From NCBI RefSeq assembly GCF_000467855.2, contig NZ_KI259241.1, forward strand, positions 78,369-124,379: 46,011 nucleotides of DNA, given 5' to 3'. Position numbers and translations under genes: made by a program. Below the pieces are notes generated by a model. The model did not search any database. It was not told the origin of the DNA and saw nothing but the letters and a program-made list of their open reading frames with translations. This document shows positions 1-8,346 of the stretch, in pieces; position 1 is the stretch's first letter, and each line of letters opens with the position of its first letter. Source of the stretch: Porphyromonas sp. oral taxon 278 str. W7784 (GTDB taxonomy: Bacteria; Bacteroidota; Bacteroidia; Bacteroidales; Porphyromonadaceae).

Positions 1-5
1 TTTTT

Positions 6-25
6 GACGACCTACCGTAGGGTCC
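6..25. repeat. Dispersed palindromic intergenic repeat, copy A
   Basis: The stretch contains GACCTACCGTAGGGTCC, an imperfect palindrome centred on CTAC-C-GTAG. The same core recurs at 8161-8244, 39730-39780 and 45990-46006, always outside genes. It lies upstream of the dapA promoter. The window begins here, so the element may extend further left. Confidence 0.7.
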
Positions 26-94
26 TTTTTCGCCTCCTGAGGAGTCGATCGGGAGACGACGCTGGAGCCCTGCGGACAACGTGCATAAAATCAC

Positions 95-102
95 TAACTT
101 TG
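95..102 (+). promoter_or_regulatory. Promoter -7 element of the dapA operon
   Basis: TAACTTTG matches the Bacteroidota -7 consensus TAnnTTTG. It would start transcription about 40 bases before the dapA ATG. No clear -33 TTTG is seen. Confidence 0.6.
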
Positions 103-145
103 CCCTCGGGACATCCCCCTATTTATGGTTGTAGAAGAGTAAGCT

Positions 146-1063
146 ATGAGTAAGCATCCCTTTCGTGGCATGGGCGTGGCACTGGTCACCCCCTTCACCG
201 AACAAGAAGAGGTAGACTACAAGAGCCTTGAGCGGCTCCTTGAGCATCTCCTGCGTGACCAAGTCACAGACTTCATCGTCATCCACGGCACTACAGGCGA
301 ATCCCCTTGTCTGACTCGTCAGGAGCGGGACGAGGTGATCAAGCACGTCATCCGGCAGGTAGCAGGGCGCTGTCCTCTGATGGTCGGTCTCGGAGGGAAC
401 AATACCCGAGAGATCGGCGAACGTATCAGCGAACTCGACCCAACAGGACTCTCCGGTATCCTCTCCGTAGTGCCCTACTACAACAAGCCCTCGCAGGAAG
501 GCATGTACCGCCACTTCGCCCACCTGGCCGAGCGTAGCCCGCTACCGATCGTCCTATATAATGTCCCTGGGCGTGTGGGCGTCAACATGGCTCCTAGCAC
601 TGCCGTACGCCTAGCCCGTGACTTCGACAACATCATCGGGATCAAGGAGGCTTCAGGCTTCCCCCAGCAGGCAGAGCAGATCACTTCGTGCGAACTCCCA
701 GAGGACTTCGTCGTCCTCTCGGGCGATGATGCCCTCACCGTCCCCTTCATCCAGAACGGTGCTCAGGGAGTGATCTCCGTCGTGGGCAATGCTTATCCCC
801 GCCTCTTCTCCCATCTGACTCATCTGGCTATGGAGGGACGCCTCAACGAGGCCGACATGATCCAGACCGAGATGCGACAGATCAATACGCAGCTCTTCCA
901 AGAGGGCAACCCCGTCGGGATCAAGGCACTGCTCTACCTGATGCGTCTGATCGATAGCAATCAGCTTCGCCTCCCCCTCGTCTCCGCTAGCCCCGAACTA
1001 ATGGAGCGTCTCGATGCGACACGTAAGGCTCTGGATGCCTACTCTGCTCAGCTCTTCTCTTAG
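146..1063 (+). CDS. dapA: 4-hydroxy-tetrahydrodipicolinate synthase
   Basis: Cytosolic DapA condenses pyruvate with aspartate semialdehyde, the first committed step to diaminopimelate and lysine, and so feeds peptidoglycan synthesis. The 305-residue TIM-barrel protein has the family's usual length. Near the N-terminus is the G-T-T-G-E substrate-loop motif (HGTTGES). Y138 in LYNVPGR is the expected catalytic tyrosine, and K167 in GIKEASG is the Schiff-base lysine. The ATG at 146 lies about 40 bases after a TAnnTTTG promoter box. A YigZ-family gene follows after 11 bases and a flippase gene overlaps that one, so the three are probably co-transcribed. The assignment is firm from motifs and length. 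Confidence 0.95.
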   Translation: MSKHPFRGMGVALVTPFTEQEEVDYKSLERLLEHLLRDQVTDFIVIHGTTGESPCLTRQERDEVIKHVIRQVAGRCPLMVGLGGNNTREIGERISELDPTGLSGILSVVPYYNKPSQEGMYRHFAHLAERSPLPIVLYNVPGRVGVNMAPSTAVRLARDFDNIIGIKEASGFPQQAEQITSCELPEDFVVLSGDDALTVPFIQNGAQGVISVVGNAYPRLFSHLTHLAMEGRLNEADMIQTEMRQINTQLFQEGNPVGIKALLYLMRLIDSNQLRLPLVSASPELMERLDATRKALDAYSAQLFS

Positions 1064-1074
1064 CCACTGAAGTC

Positions 1075-1728
1075 TTGAGCACGACGAGACCTAGCGAAGC
1101 CGAAGAAGCGCAGTCTGACAGCTATTGGACTCTTGCTGAGCCCTCCGAAGCTGAGTACTCGGAGAAGCGAAGTAAGTTCCTCGCCTTTGCCTACCCCGTC
1201 ACTACGGAGGAGGAGGCACTAGCTCGTGTGGCGGAGCTTCGAGCGAAGTACTACGATGCCCGGCACGTCTGCTGGGCTTATCGCCTTGGACCTACAGGTG
1301 AGCCCTACCGAGCCAATGATGACGGAGAGCCTTCGGGCACAGCAGGCAAACCCATACATGGTATACTTGTCTCCCAAGGACTGACCGAAGTCATCATCCT
1401 GGTAGTGCGCTACTTCGGAGGAGTCAAGCTCGGGACGAGCGGACTCATCGAAGCCTACCGTGAAGCCGCTCTGGCAGCCCTCGAAGACGCCCCTCGCAAA
1501 GAATGTATCCTTCAGGAGCGCCTCAGCGTCTCCTTCCCCTACGAACTAATGGGCCCCGTGATGCGCCAAGTCAAGGAGACCGAGGCAAGAGTCCTCCTCC
1601 AAGACTTCAGAGAGTCCTGCCTCCTCGAGCTCGAGATACGAGCAGGTCGCCTCGACGAACTATACACCCGCCTGGAGCGCATCTACGGCGTCGAACTAAA
1701 ATCAGAAACAGCAACGAATGGAAGATAA
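1075..1728 (+). CDS. YigZ/IMPACT family protein
   Basis: This 217-residue protein matches the YigZ family: an N-terminal UPF0029/IMPACT domain (about residues 20-130) and a smaller C-terminal DUF1949-type domain. The diagnostic run NDDGEPSGTAGKPI, followed by VVRYFGGVKLGTSGL, is intact. Eukaryotic IMPACT regulates the GCN2 kinase; the bacterial role is not well settled, so no reaction is assigned. Only a TTG is available just after the dapA stop. The first convincing conserved residues come after about residue 20, so an alternative start is possible. The 3' end overlaps the next gene by 11 bases, which suggests translational coupling. Confidence 0.85.
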   Translation: MSTTRPSEAEEAQSDSYWTLAEPSEAEYSEKRSKFLAFAYPVTTEEEALARVAELRAKYYDARHVCWAYRLGPTGEPYRANDDGEPSGTAGKPIHGILVSQGLTEVIILVVRYFGGVKLGTSGLIEAYREAALAALEDAPRKECILQERLSVSFPYELMGPVMRQVKETEARVLLQDFRESCLLELEIRAGRLDELYTRLERIYGVELKSETATNGR

Positions 1729-3238
1729 CGACCAGAAACCTCAGGAGCACCTAGGTGAGATCCCCGAGGATATAGCGACACTCAAAGGGAAGTCCGTCTC
1801 GGGCTTCGGTTGGGCTACCGTCCAGCAACTCCTAGGACGTCTGACGACCTTCTCCGTCAACCTCGTCCTAGCCCGCCTCCTCGTCCCCGAGGACTTCGGT
1901 GTCGTAGCGGTGCTCAACATCTTCATCGCAATATCTATGGCTCTAGCCGATGCCGGCTTTGCTTCCTCATTAGCACGCACCGAGCATCTGGATGAAGAAG
2001 ACACCTCTACGGTATTCTACTTTACAGCTACCATGGGGCTCATACTCTATGGGATATTCTTTGTCACAGCCCCTTGGATCGCAGACTACTTCCACAACCC
2101 ACTCCTAACGGATGTCCTGAGAGTCTTGGCTCTAAGCTTCGTCATCTATGCACCAGGGAATGTCCCAGGCATCCTGATCTGGCGCAAGATGAAATTTCGC
2201 CAAGAGGTCTATATACAGATCCTACAAGGCCTAATCAGCGGAGGCGTGGGGATCATCATGGCTCTGTGTGGCTTCCGCTACTGGTCTCTTGTAGCTTTAG
2301 CCATCGTAAATGCAACCGTACGAGTAGCACTACTCTTCTACTTCTCTGGCTGGTATCCCAAGCTCATCTTTAGCAAGGAGCGCCTCAAACATCATTTTGC
2401 ATTTGGCTCTAGGATGGCCATCTCCAAGATCATTGTCGCAGCCTATGACAATCTGACCTTAGCGGTGATTGGTCGTAACTTCTCTACGCGAACCCTAGGA
2501 CTGTATAATAATGCGAACTCGCTCTATGTCGTCCCTGTGGCAACCATGGCAGACCCGATCTACAAGGTGACCTACCCCGTCCTAGTGAAGATGCAGAAGG
2601 ACCCTGAGAGACTCAGAGCCGGGTATCGTCGCATGATCCGCCTACTCTTCCAGCTCTCCTGCCCTGTGATGATCATGCTTATCGCCCTCTCCACCCCTCT
2701 ATATCACTTCCTCTATGGAGACAAGTGGATGGAGGCCGCTCCCTTCTTCCAGATCCTCTGTATCTGTGGTGTCCTCTATCCAATCAACTCATATAACTCG
2801 AACATTCTTGAGGTAACTGGTCGTAGTGACTTACATCTCCGTCTTGAGGTGGCACGTCGCATCATTGGAGTTATAGCAATCTTCACTGGTCTACTCTTTG
2901 GGGTATACGGCCTCTTATGGAGCTCCGTAATCATCCAGGTCATCTATCTCTACATCAACACTTACTACTCTGGACGAATCATCAACTACCCACTGAGGCA
3001 ACAGCTAGCCGAGCTCATCCCATTTGCTCTGATGGCAGCAGCTGCAGGAGCCATAGTTTGGGCTCTGGATAACATGCTACTATCTAGTTTGGCTGACTTT
3101 TGGCGTTTATCCTTGGGGAGCGTGGTGATGGGAGTAGTATATCTACTCTTGGCCTACCTCTTCACTCGTGAAGATCTGCTCTATGTGTGGAGACTCATCC
3201 TCCATCATGTCCTGCGCCGTCCCGCCCATCAGTCCTAA
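1718..3238 (+). CDS. Polysaccharide (Wzx-like) flippase
   Basis: A 506-residue, very hydrophobic protein with roughly 12-14 predicted membrane helices. It resembles the MOP-superfamily exporters of lipid-linked oligosaccharides (lipopolysaccharide biosynthesis/Wzx-type). Typical features are the N-terminal GKSVSGFGWATVQQL segment, the NLVLARLLVPEDFGVVAV stretch in the first helices, and a C-terminal region like the polysaccharide-synthesis C domain. It should flip an undecaprenyl-linked glycan across the inner membrane. The substrate cannot be read from the sequence, and no glycosyltransferases flank it, so it is an orphan flippase. The start overlaps the YigZ gene by 11 bases. Confidence 0.85.
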   Translation: MEDNDQKPQEHLGEIPEDIATLKGKSVSGFGWATVQQLLGRLTTFSVNLVLARLLVPEDFGVVAVLNIFIAISMALADAGFASSLARTEHLDEEDTSTVFYFTATMGLILYGIFFVTAPWIADYFHNPLLTDVLRVLALSFVIYAPGNVPGILIWRKMKFRQEVYIQILQGLISGGVGIIMALCGFRYWSLVALAIVNATVRVALLFYFSGWYPKLIFSKERLKHHFAFGSRMAISKIIVAAYDNLTLAVIGRNFSTRTLGLYNNANSLYVVPVATMADPIYKVTYPVLVKMQKDPERLRAGYRRMIRLLFQLSCPVMIMLIALSTPLYHFLYGDKWMEAAPFFQILCICGVLYPINSYNSNILEVTGRSDLHLRLEVARRIIGVIAIFTGLLFGVYGLLWSSVIIQVIYLYINTYYSGRIINYPLRQQLAELIPFALMAAAAGAIVWALDNMLLSSLADFWRLSLGSVVMGVVYLLLAYLFTREDLLYVWRLILHHVLRRPAHQS

Positions 3239-3246
3239 TTATTTGT

Positions 3247-3254
3247 TACCTTTG
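3247..3254 (+). promoter_or_regulatory. Promoter -7 element of the SPOR lipoprotein/murB pair
   Basis: TACCTTTG fits TAnnTTTG exactly. It lies just after the flippase stop and about 50 bases before the lipoprotein ATG. No good -33 element is visible. Confidence 0.6.
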
Positions 3255-3303
3255 TAGATAATAGTCTACATTGGACGACGTCCATAATCACAGAAAGAGA
3301 ATT

Positions 3304-3792
3304 ATGAAGAAGATTATCTTGGCCTCTTTTGCCCTGATCGCAGCCGTATCACTGAGCTCTTGCGGATCGAAGAAGAAGAGTGCTTATCGCAAGGCCTACG
3401 AGCAGGCCAAGCAGCGTGAGATCGCCACCCAAGACTCTAAGTCTACGGTACAGTATGAAGCTCCCGCCACCACTGCTCCAGAGAGACCTGCCGTCCCTGT
3501 GACTGTGCGCAAGGAGCGTGTCACCACCTATCAGGGCGAAGATGCTACCCGTCTCAAGCGCTTCAGCGTAGTCGTCGGGAGCTTCCAGAATCCTACCAAC
3601 GCTCGCAACCTCAAGGATCGCATGGTACAGGCTGGCTACAACGCTGTCCTCGCTACCAACGACGCTGGTATGCTACGCGTCATCGTATCGAGCTTCGACT
3701 CCAGAGCAGAAGCTGTAGCAAGCCGTGAAGCTATCAAGGCTCGCTTCGCTCCTGACTTCAAGGATGCTTGGCTCCTAGAGAACGACAACTAA
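3304..3792 (+). CDS. SPOR-domain lipoprotein
   Basis: The 162-residue protein starts at an ATG giving MKKIILASFALIAAVSLSSC, a lipoprotein signal with lipobox LSSC. An upstream TTG in the same frame (3271) would add 11 residues before the signal and is unlikely. A Lys/Gln-rich linker follows. The C-terminal half (about residues 90-160) is a SPOR domain: RFSVVVGSFQNPTNARNLKDR, then a second repeat ending LRVIVSSFDSRAEA. SPOR domains bind denuded peptidoglycan glycans, so it is probably an envelope protein acting at division or wall-remodelling sites. murB lies 37 bases downstream, in the same direction. The exact role is not known. Confidence 0.85.
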   Translation: MKKIILASFALIAAVSLSSCGSKKKSAYRKAYEQAKQREIATQDSKSTVQYEAPATTAPERPAVPVTVRKERVTTYQGEDATRLKRFSVVVGSFQNPTNARNLKDRMVQAGYNAVLATNDAGMLRVIVSSFDSRAEAVASREAIKARFAPDFKDAWLLENDN

Positions 3793-3829
3793 GACAAGGA
3801 GCCCCATACGGGCTACACCATATCCACAT

Positions 3830-4849
3830 ATGGAGATACTACAGAACTACTCGCTACGCACGCTCAACACCTTCGGCATCGATGCCCAGGCAGACTGGTT
3901 CATCCCCTTCACCAGCATCGAAGACCTACAGCTCCTGAGCCGTGATGAGTACTTCCAAGAGTGTCGCTGTATCACCATTGGCGAGGGGAGCAATCTGCTC
4001 TTCCTCGCCAATTTTCATGGGATAGTCCTGCACTCCAAGATCCTCGGTAGGCAAGTCGTCGCCGAGACAGAGGAGACGGTAGACATGCTCGTAGGGTCGG
4101 GTGTCCACTGGGATGACCTAGTGGCAGAGCTGGTCGACCTAGCTCTGTACGGCGTGGAGAATCTCTCCCTCATCCCCGGGCAAGTAGGTGCTGCTGCCAT
4201 CCAGAATATCGGTGCCTACGGAGCAGAAGTAAGCCAGGTCATCCAAGAGGTGCACACGGTGAATCGTCGCTCGGGTGAGGTACGTCACTTCTCAAACCAG
4301 GAGTGTAACTACAGCTACCGGCACAGCATCTTCAAGGAGCCCGAGTGGGCAGACTACATCGTCACACACGTCGTACTACGCCTCTCGAAGAAGCCTACGC
4401 TTCACCTCGACTATGCGGATCTTCGTGAGCGGGTCACAGCGCACACCGCCGAGCCGACAGCTAGCGAAGTACGCAGAGAGGTCATCCGCATTCGCCAAGA
4501 GAAGCTACCTGACCCTAAGACCCTAGGTAATGCAGGGAGCTTCTTCATGAACCCCATCATCTCCTCCGAAGCCTTTGCCGAGCTACTGAAGGCACACCCC
4601 AATGCGCCCCACTATCTCCTCGAGGATGGTCGAGTCAAAGTCCCTGCGGGCTGGCTCATCGACCGCTGTGGTCTCAAGGGCTATCGCCTCGGGCATGCAG
4701 GAGTCTACGAGAAGCAGGCTCTTGTCCTAGTCAATGCCGATGGTGAAGCCACAGGCCAAGACATCGCTCGTCTAGCAGAGTATATCCAGGGAGAAGTACA
4801 GCAGCGCTTCGGGATACGCATCGAGCCTGAAGTCCGGTACATCTCCTAA
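3830..4849 (+). CDS. murB: UDP-N-acetylenolpyruvoylglucosamine reductase
   Basis: MurB is a cytosolic flavoenzyme that reduces UDP-GlcNAc-enolpyruvate with NADPH to UDP-MurNAc, the second committed step of peptidoglycan synthesis. The 339-residue length fits the E. coli-like type I family. Visible signatures are the FAD-binding GEGSNLLF motif, LIPGQVGAAAIQNIGAYG, the active-site GNAGSFFMNP with its catalytic serine, and the C-terminal KVPAGWLIDRCGLKGYRLG that distinguishes type I enzymes. It probably shares the transcript of the SPOR lipoprotein upstream. The call is firm. Confidence 0.95.
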   Translation: MEILQNYSLRTLNTFGIDAQADWFIPFTSIEDLQLLSRDEYFQECRCITIGEGSNLLFLANFHGIVLHSKILGRQVVAETEETVDMLVGSGVHWDDLVAELVDLALYGVENLSLIPGQVGAAAIQNIGAYGAEVSQVIQEVHTVNRRSGEVRHFSNQECNYSYRHSIFKEPEWADYIVTHVVLRLSKKPTLHLDYADLRERVTAHTAEPTASEVRREVIRIRQEKLPDPKTLGNAGSFFMNPIISSEAFAELLKAHPNAPHYLLEDGRVKVPAGWLIDRCGLKGYRLGHAGVYEKQALVLVNADGEATGQDIARLAEYIQGEVQQRFGIRIEPEVRYIS

Positions 4850-5237
4850 GCTCTCTCCGACACATCCCCTAAGCACCTTCTGGCACATCCCTTCCGAACC
4901 TTTAGGCAGGTAGCTCAAGAGGTCTCTAGTGGACTTTCCTAGAGCTTTCAAGGCTGAATTCTTCGGGAAGCCCTAGGAAACTCCGCAAGGAGGTCAATCG
5001 GAGAGCGAGGAGGAGAGATGACGCTCTACTAGCAAGCACTCCCCCCGAGCACATCAGTCATCCTCCCTCGTACCGCATAGGATGCACCTCGCCCTCCGGC
5101 TTATTGAATCAAGTCGCTCGCTCTAGGCTTTTCATCCCTTCTCCTTGACGCCTATTCTCCCTCATTATCCTCTCTCCTCCCTAGGCTTCAGCATCGAGAG
5201 ACGCTAAGCTCACTGGGAAGAGCTCCCCACATCACTT
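4850..5237. other. Intergenic region with one imperfect inverted repeat
   Basis: No gene is supported in these 388 bases. An imperfect inverted repeat (4931-4944 against 4971-4984, two mismatches, 26-base loop) could fold into a hairpin downstream of murB. It has no T-tract, so calling it a terminator would be speculative. No convincing TAnnTTTG promoter was found before the next gene. Confidence 0.4.
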
Positions 5238-6737
5238 ATGAAGGTTATTCTTCTCGGCACGGGCACCAGCACGGGCATCCCCGAAGTTGGCTGTGGCTGT
5301 CCTGTATGCCATAGTGCTGATCCTCGTGACCGTCGTCTACGCACCTCTGCTCTGGTCATCACTGACTCGGGGCATAGGATCCTCATCGACTGCGGTCCTG
5401 ACTTCCACTACCAAGCGACACGGCTGGGGATCGATCGAATCGATGCGATCCTGCTGACTCATGAGCACTACGATCACACGTTTGGGCTCGATGATGTCCG
5501 TACCATCGCTTGGAGGGAAGACATCCCCATCTACGGGCAACAGCGAGTCCTTGACTCTGTGAAGGCTCGCATGCACTACGTCTTCAGTCCCAATCCTTAT
5601 CCAGGGACCCCTCGCTTCAAGCTCCACCCTATCGAGGAAGGTGTAGACGCCTCCTTCGAACTCTTCGGAGAACGGGTGACTCCGATTTCGCTCGCACATG
5701 GGGCTCTGCCCATCGTCGGCTATCGGATCGGACCGCTGAGCTACATCACGGACATGAAGACCATCGAGCTGGAGGAGTGGGCTAAGGTCAGTGGCTCCCA
5801 GCTCCTGGTCATCAATGCTCTCCGCTACCAGCGTCCGCACCCGAGCCACCAGTCGATCCAAGACGTCGAGCGTCTCCTGCCCCGTCTCTCTGAGCGTCCT
5901 GAGCTGACCCTCCTGACGCATCTCTCCCATCACGCTCCTTCGCACGCACAGATCTCGGCCCTCCTGCCTACAGATCTCCAGCCCGCCTATGACTTCGAAT
6001 ATATCGAGGTGGACGAGGCGGGGGTACGTGTCCTCCCGCTCCCTGCTTACCGAGAGCCCTACACCTATCGGGATCTCGGACGTATCGCCTATGCTGAGGC
6101 TTGGGCCCTGCAGAAGGAGCTCTTCGAAGCACAGCTCGACGCCAAGCACGAAGGGCGGGCGACGGAGAGCTTCCTCCTCTTCTGCGAGCACAATCCTGTC
6201 TTCACTATGGGCAAGCACGCAGATGAGGCGAACATGCTGATGAGCGAAGACTTCCTCCGTGAGCACGGCTATGATTTCTTCTCCGTCGAGCGAGGGGGTG
6301 ACGTCACCTACCACGGTCCTGGGCAGATCACTGGCTACCCGATCCTCGATCTGGAGCAGTTCGGCCTCGGGCTCAAGGCGTACATTGACCTGCTGGAGCA
6401 GTCCGTCATCGAGCTCCTGCGCTTCTACCGCATCGACTCGACGCTCAAGGCTGGTGCTACGGGTGTCTGGCTCGACGTGGGTGACCCCGTGAAGGAGCGC
6501 AAGATCTGCGCCATCGGAGTCAAGAGCAGTCGCTACGTGACGATGCATGGCTTTGCACTCAATGTCAATACCGATCTAGCGCCCTTCCACCTGATCAACC
6601 CCTGTGGCTTCAAGGATGGCAAGGTGACCTCGATCGCTGAGGAGCTAGGCAAGGAAGTGGATATGACCGTCGCCAAGCACATGCTGGCCTCGATCCTCCA
6701 CCGCCGTCTTGCGGAGCTCCTACCTCCCCGCTTTTAA
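5238..6737 (+). CDS. lipB: Fused metallo-beta-lactamase-fold hydrolase and octanoyltransferase LipB
   Basis: One 499-residue frame carries two enzymes. Residues 1-255 form a PhnP-like metallo-beta-lactamase-fold domain: Cys cluster C19/C21/C24, as in the PhnP structural zinc site, and the dinuclear metal motif H75-E-H77-Y-D79-H80. Residues about 275-499 are LipB, which transfers octanoyl groups from acyl carrier protein to lipoate-dependent enzymes: motifs GGDVTYHGPGQ and INPCG, with the expected catalytic pair K422 and C456, spaced 34 residues apart as in characterised LipB. All key residues of both halves are present, so both are probably active. The hydrolase substrate is unknown. DUF2721 follows after 39 bases. 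Confidence 0.9.
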   Translation: MKVILLGTGTSTGIPEVGCGCPVCHSADPRDRRLRTSALVITDSGHRILIDCGPDFHYQATRLGIDRIDAILLTHEHYDHTFGLDDVRTIAWREDIPIYGQQRVLDSVKARMHYVFSPNPYPGTPRFKLHPIEEGVDASFELFGERVTPISLAHGALPIVGYRIGPLSYITDMKTIELEEWAKVSGSQLLVINALRYQRPHPSHQSIQDVERLLPRLSERPELTLLTHLSHHAPSHAQISALLPTDLQPAYDFEYIEVDEAGVRVLPLPAYREPYTYRDLGRIAYAEAWALQKELFEAQLDAKHEGRATESFLLFCEHNPVFTMGKHADEANMLMSEDFLREHGYDFFSVERGGDVTYHGPGQITGYPILDLEQFGLGLKAYIDLLEQSVIELLRFYRIDSTLKAGATGVWLDVGDPVKERKICAIGVKSSRYVTMHGFALNVNTDLAPFHLINPCGFKDGKVTSIAEELGKEVDMTVAKHMLASILHRRLAELLPPRF

Positions 6738-6776
6738 TTTCCCCTATCATTTGACCTCACTTATTGATCATATCCT

Positions 6777-8018
6777 ATGACCGTAATGACTGAGCTTAAT
6801 CTGACGACGCCGTCACTACTCTTCTCGGCGATCTCGTTGATCCTGCTCGCCTACACCAACCGCTTCCTCTCCTACGCCTCGATCGTACGCAACCTCCAGG
6901 AGCGCTACGAGAATAACCCCGATGCCGAGGGTACCTCGCTCAAGCAGATCGAGAACCTCTACCTCCGCCTCAAGCTCATCCGTGCGATGCAGATCCTCGG
7001 GGCAGGGAGTCTACTAGCATGCCTCGGGGCGATGTTCCTCTTCTACATCGTGTGGGATGTCCTAGCCGGCATCGTCTTCGGCTTCGGGATGATCCTACTT
7101 GCCCTCTCGCTCTGCGTGTGCATCTGGGAGATCCAGATCTCGGTCAAGGCGCTCAACCTCAACCTTCATTCGCTCCGCCGGGAGTATGGCGTCTCGCTCC
7201 GTCAGCGCCCTGACGAAGAGACCCTACTGAGGGAGAAGTCCAAGGGCAAGAAAAAGAAGAAGAAGGACAAAGACAAGGATAAGGAAGCCTCTGATCAGGT
7301 AGTCGCTCCCGCCCCAGCACAGCCCCAGCAACCCCGCCAGAATCAGGGACAGAACCAGGGCCAAGGACAGGGTCGTCAGCGCAACAATCAACCTGCAGAA
7401 GGCTCTGCCGACAAGCGTGAAGAGCGCTCCGATCGTCAGCCACGTCAGCAGGGTCGAGGTGAGCGCCCCGCCCAGCGTGACGAGCGTACCGACCGCCAAC
7501 CTCGGGGTGAACGTCCAGCTCAAGAACAGCGCTCTCAGGAAGGTCGTGAGCAAGGTGCTCGCAATAATCCCCGCCGTCAGCGCCCCGAGCGTAGCGAAGA
7601 AGCCAGCCCCAGCACGGGCGAAGAGTCCGCAGTAGAAGCTCCAGCCCAGCAGCGTGCCCCCCGAGGTGAGTCGGGTCAGGAGCGTCGCCAGCGTCCCGAG
7701 CGTACGGATCGTGGCGAAGGTCGTCGTGCCCCCGAAGCTTCTTCGAGTCCAGCACGTAGCGTAGAGCACCCCGAGCGGGAAGCTCTTCCCCGGCCCAGCG
7801 AGACTCCCGTGAGCCGTCCCGCCGAGCCCGCCACGGAGCCAGCACAGCGCACCGAGCTCCCCGCCGTCAGGATCAGCCAGCCTGCCAGCATGGCGGAGAG
7901 CCGTCCTGCCCGACCCATGAGCTACGAAGAGGCGGTAGCACGCCAGCGTGAAGCTCAGGAGAATACTCAGCAGGCACCCTCGAGCGCTCGTTCGCACAGC
8001 GACGAAGGGCAGGAATAG
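6777..8018 (+). CDS. DUF2721 membrane protein with long disordered charged tail
   Basis: The first 150 or so residues resemble DUF2721: a hydrophobic segment (about 10-25), a helical Glu/Arg-rich stretch with YLRLKLIRAMQIL, then two adjacent membrane helices (about 75-120). The rest, some 250 residues, is low-complexity. A lysine run (about 155-170) is followed by Gln/Asn-rich, then Arg/Glu/Pro/Gln-rich sequence with imperfect repeats of the kind RGERPAQ and ERTDRQP. No enzyme motif is seen. The tail would face the cytoplasm if the lysine run obeys the positive-inside rule. A second in-frame ATG at 6786 is an equally good start. The function is unknown; the tail could bind nucleic acid or protein, but this is inference. 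Confidence 0.75.
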   Translation: MTVMTELNLTTPSLLFSAISLILLAYTNRFLSYASIVRNLQERYENNPDAEGTSLKQIENLYLRLKLIRAMQILGAGSLLACLGAMFLFYIVWDVLAGIVFGFGMILLALSLCVCIWEIQISVKALNLNLHSLRREYGVSLRQRPDEETLLREKSKGKKKKKKDKDKDKEASDQVVAPAPAQPQQPRQNQGQNQGQGQGRQRNNQPAEGSADKREERSDRQPRQQGRGERPAQRDERTDRQPRGERPAQEQRSQEGREQGARNNPRRQRPERSEEASPSTGEESAVEAPAQQRAPRGESGQERRQRPERTDRGEGRRAPEASSSPARSVEHPEREALPRPSETPVSRPAEPATEPAQRTELPAVRISQPASMAESRPARPMSYEEAVARQREAQENTQQAPSSARSHSDEGQE

Positions 8019-8056
8019 CCCCCTTCCCCCGAGCCAAACCCTTTGGTTTTGACCTC

Positions 8057-8104
8057 AAGCGAGGCCCCTCTCCCCCAGTGGACAGAGGGGCCTCGCTTTC
8101 GTTT
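8057..8104 (+). terminator. Rho-independent terminator after the DUF2721 gene
   Basis: A perfect 15-base stem (8057-8071 with 8084-8098) built on GAGGCCCC is followed by a T-rich run. It lies about 40 bases after the stop and separates the lipB/DUF2721 unit from rsmE. Confidence 0.8.
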
Positions 8105-8122
8105 GTCCGAAAGCCCTTCTCC

Positions 8123-8244
8123 AGACCCGCATAACCAGCGGGTTTGGAAGGCCTCCTTAGGACCCTACCGTGGATCGCCTCAGCGACCCACGGTAGGTCG
8201 TCGAGACGACCCACAGTAGGTCGCAGAGGCGACCTACCGTAGGT
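8123..8244. repeat. Composite palindromic intergenic repeat, copy B
   Basis: The element begins with the hairpin arms ACCCGC and GCGGGT and continues with three or four palindromic CCTAC-N-GTAGG-type cores (around 8162-8176, 8187-8200, 8210-8222 and 8232-8244). Positions 8123-8179 match the reverse complement of 39764-39820 at 48 of 57 bases, by my hand alignment. No coding potential is evident. Confidence 0.75.
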
Positions 8245-8314
8245 TTCTCCGACGCTCATCCGAAGAGATTCGTTCGCTCGCCCCTGATTCTTCGGTTTTT
8301 CACCGTAAAAAGAG

Positions 8315-8322
8315 TAACTTTG
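8315..8322 (+). promoter_or_regulatory. Promoter -7 element of rsmE
   Basis: TAACTTTG matches TAnnTTTG. It overlaps the TTG that opens the longest frame at 8320, which argues that rsmE starts at the later ATG (8347). Confidence 0.65.
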
Positions 8323-8346
8323 ATACGAGGAAACAACGATGCACGA

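Noticed and set aside
5337-6548. 403-residue minus-strand open frame
   Set aside because: It mirrors the hydrolase/LipB fusion gene; no recognisable motifs.
7159-7997. Two minus-strand open frames over the DUF2721 tail
   Set aside because: They are by-products of the repetitive tail codons in reverse; the plus-strand frame has the membrane helices and the terminator.
8320-8346. TTG start for rsmE at 8320
   Set aside because: It overlaps the -7 promoter box, so it would be at or before the transcription start.
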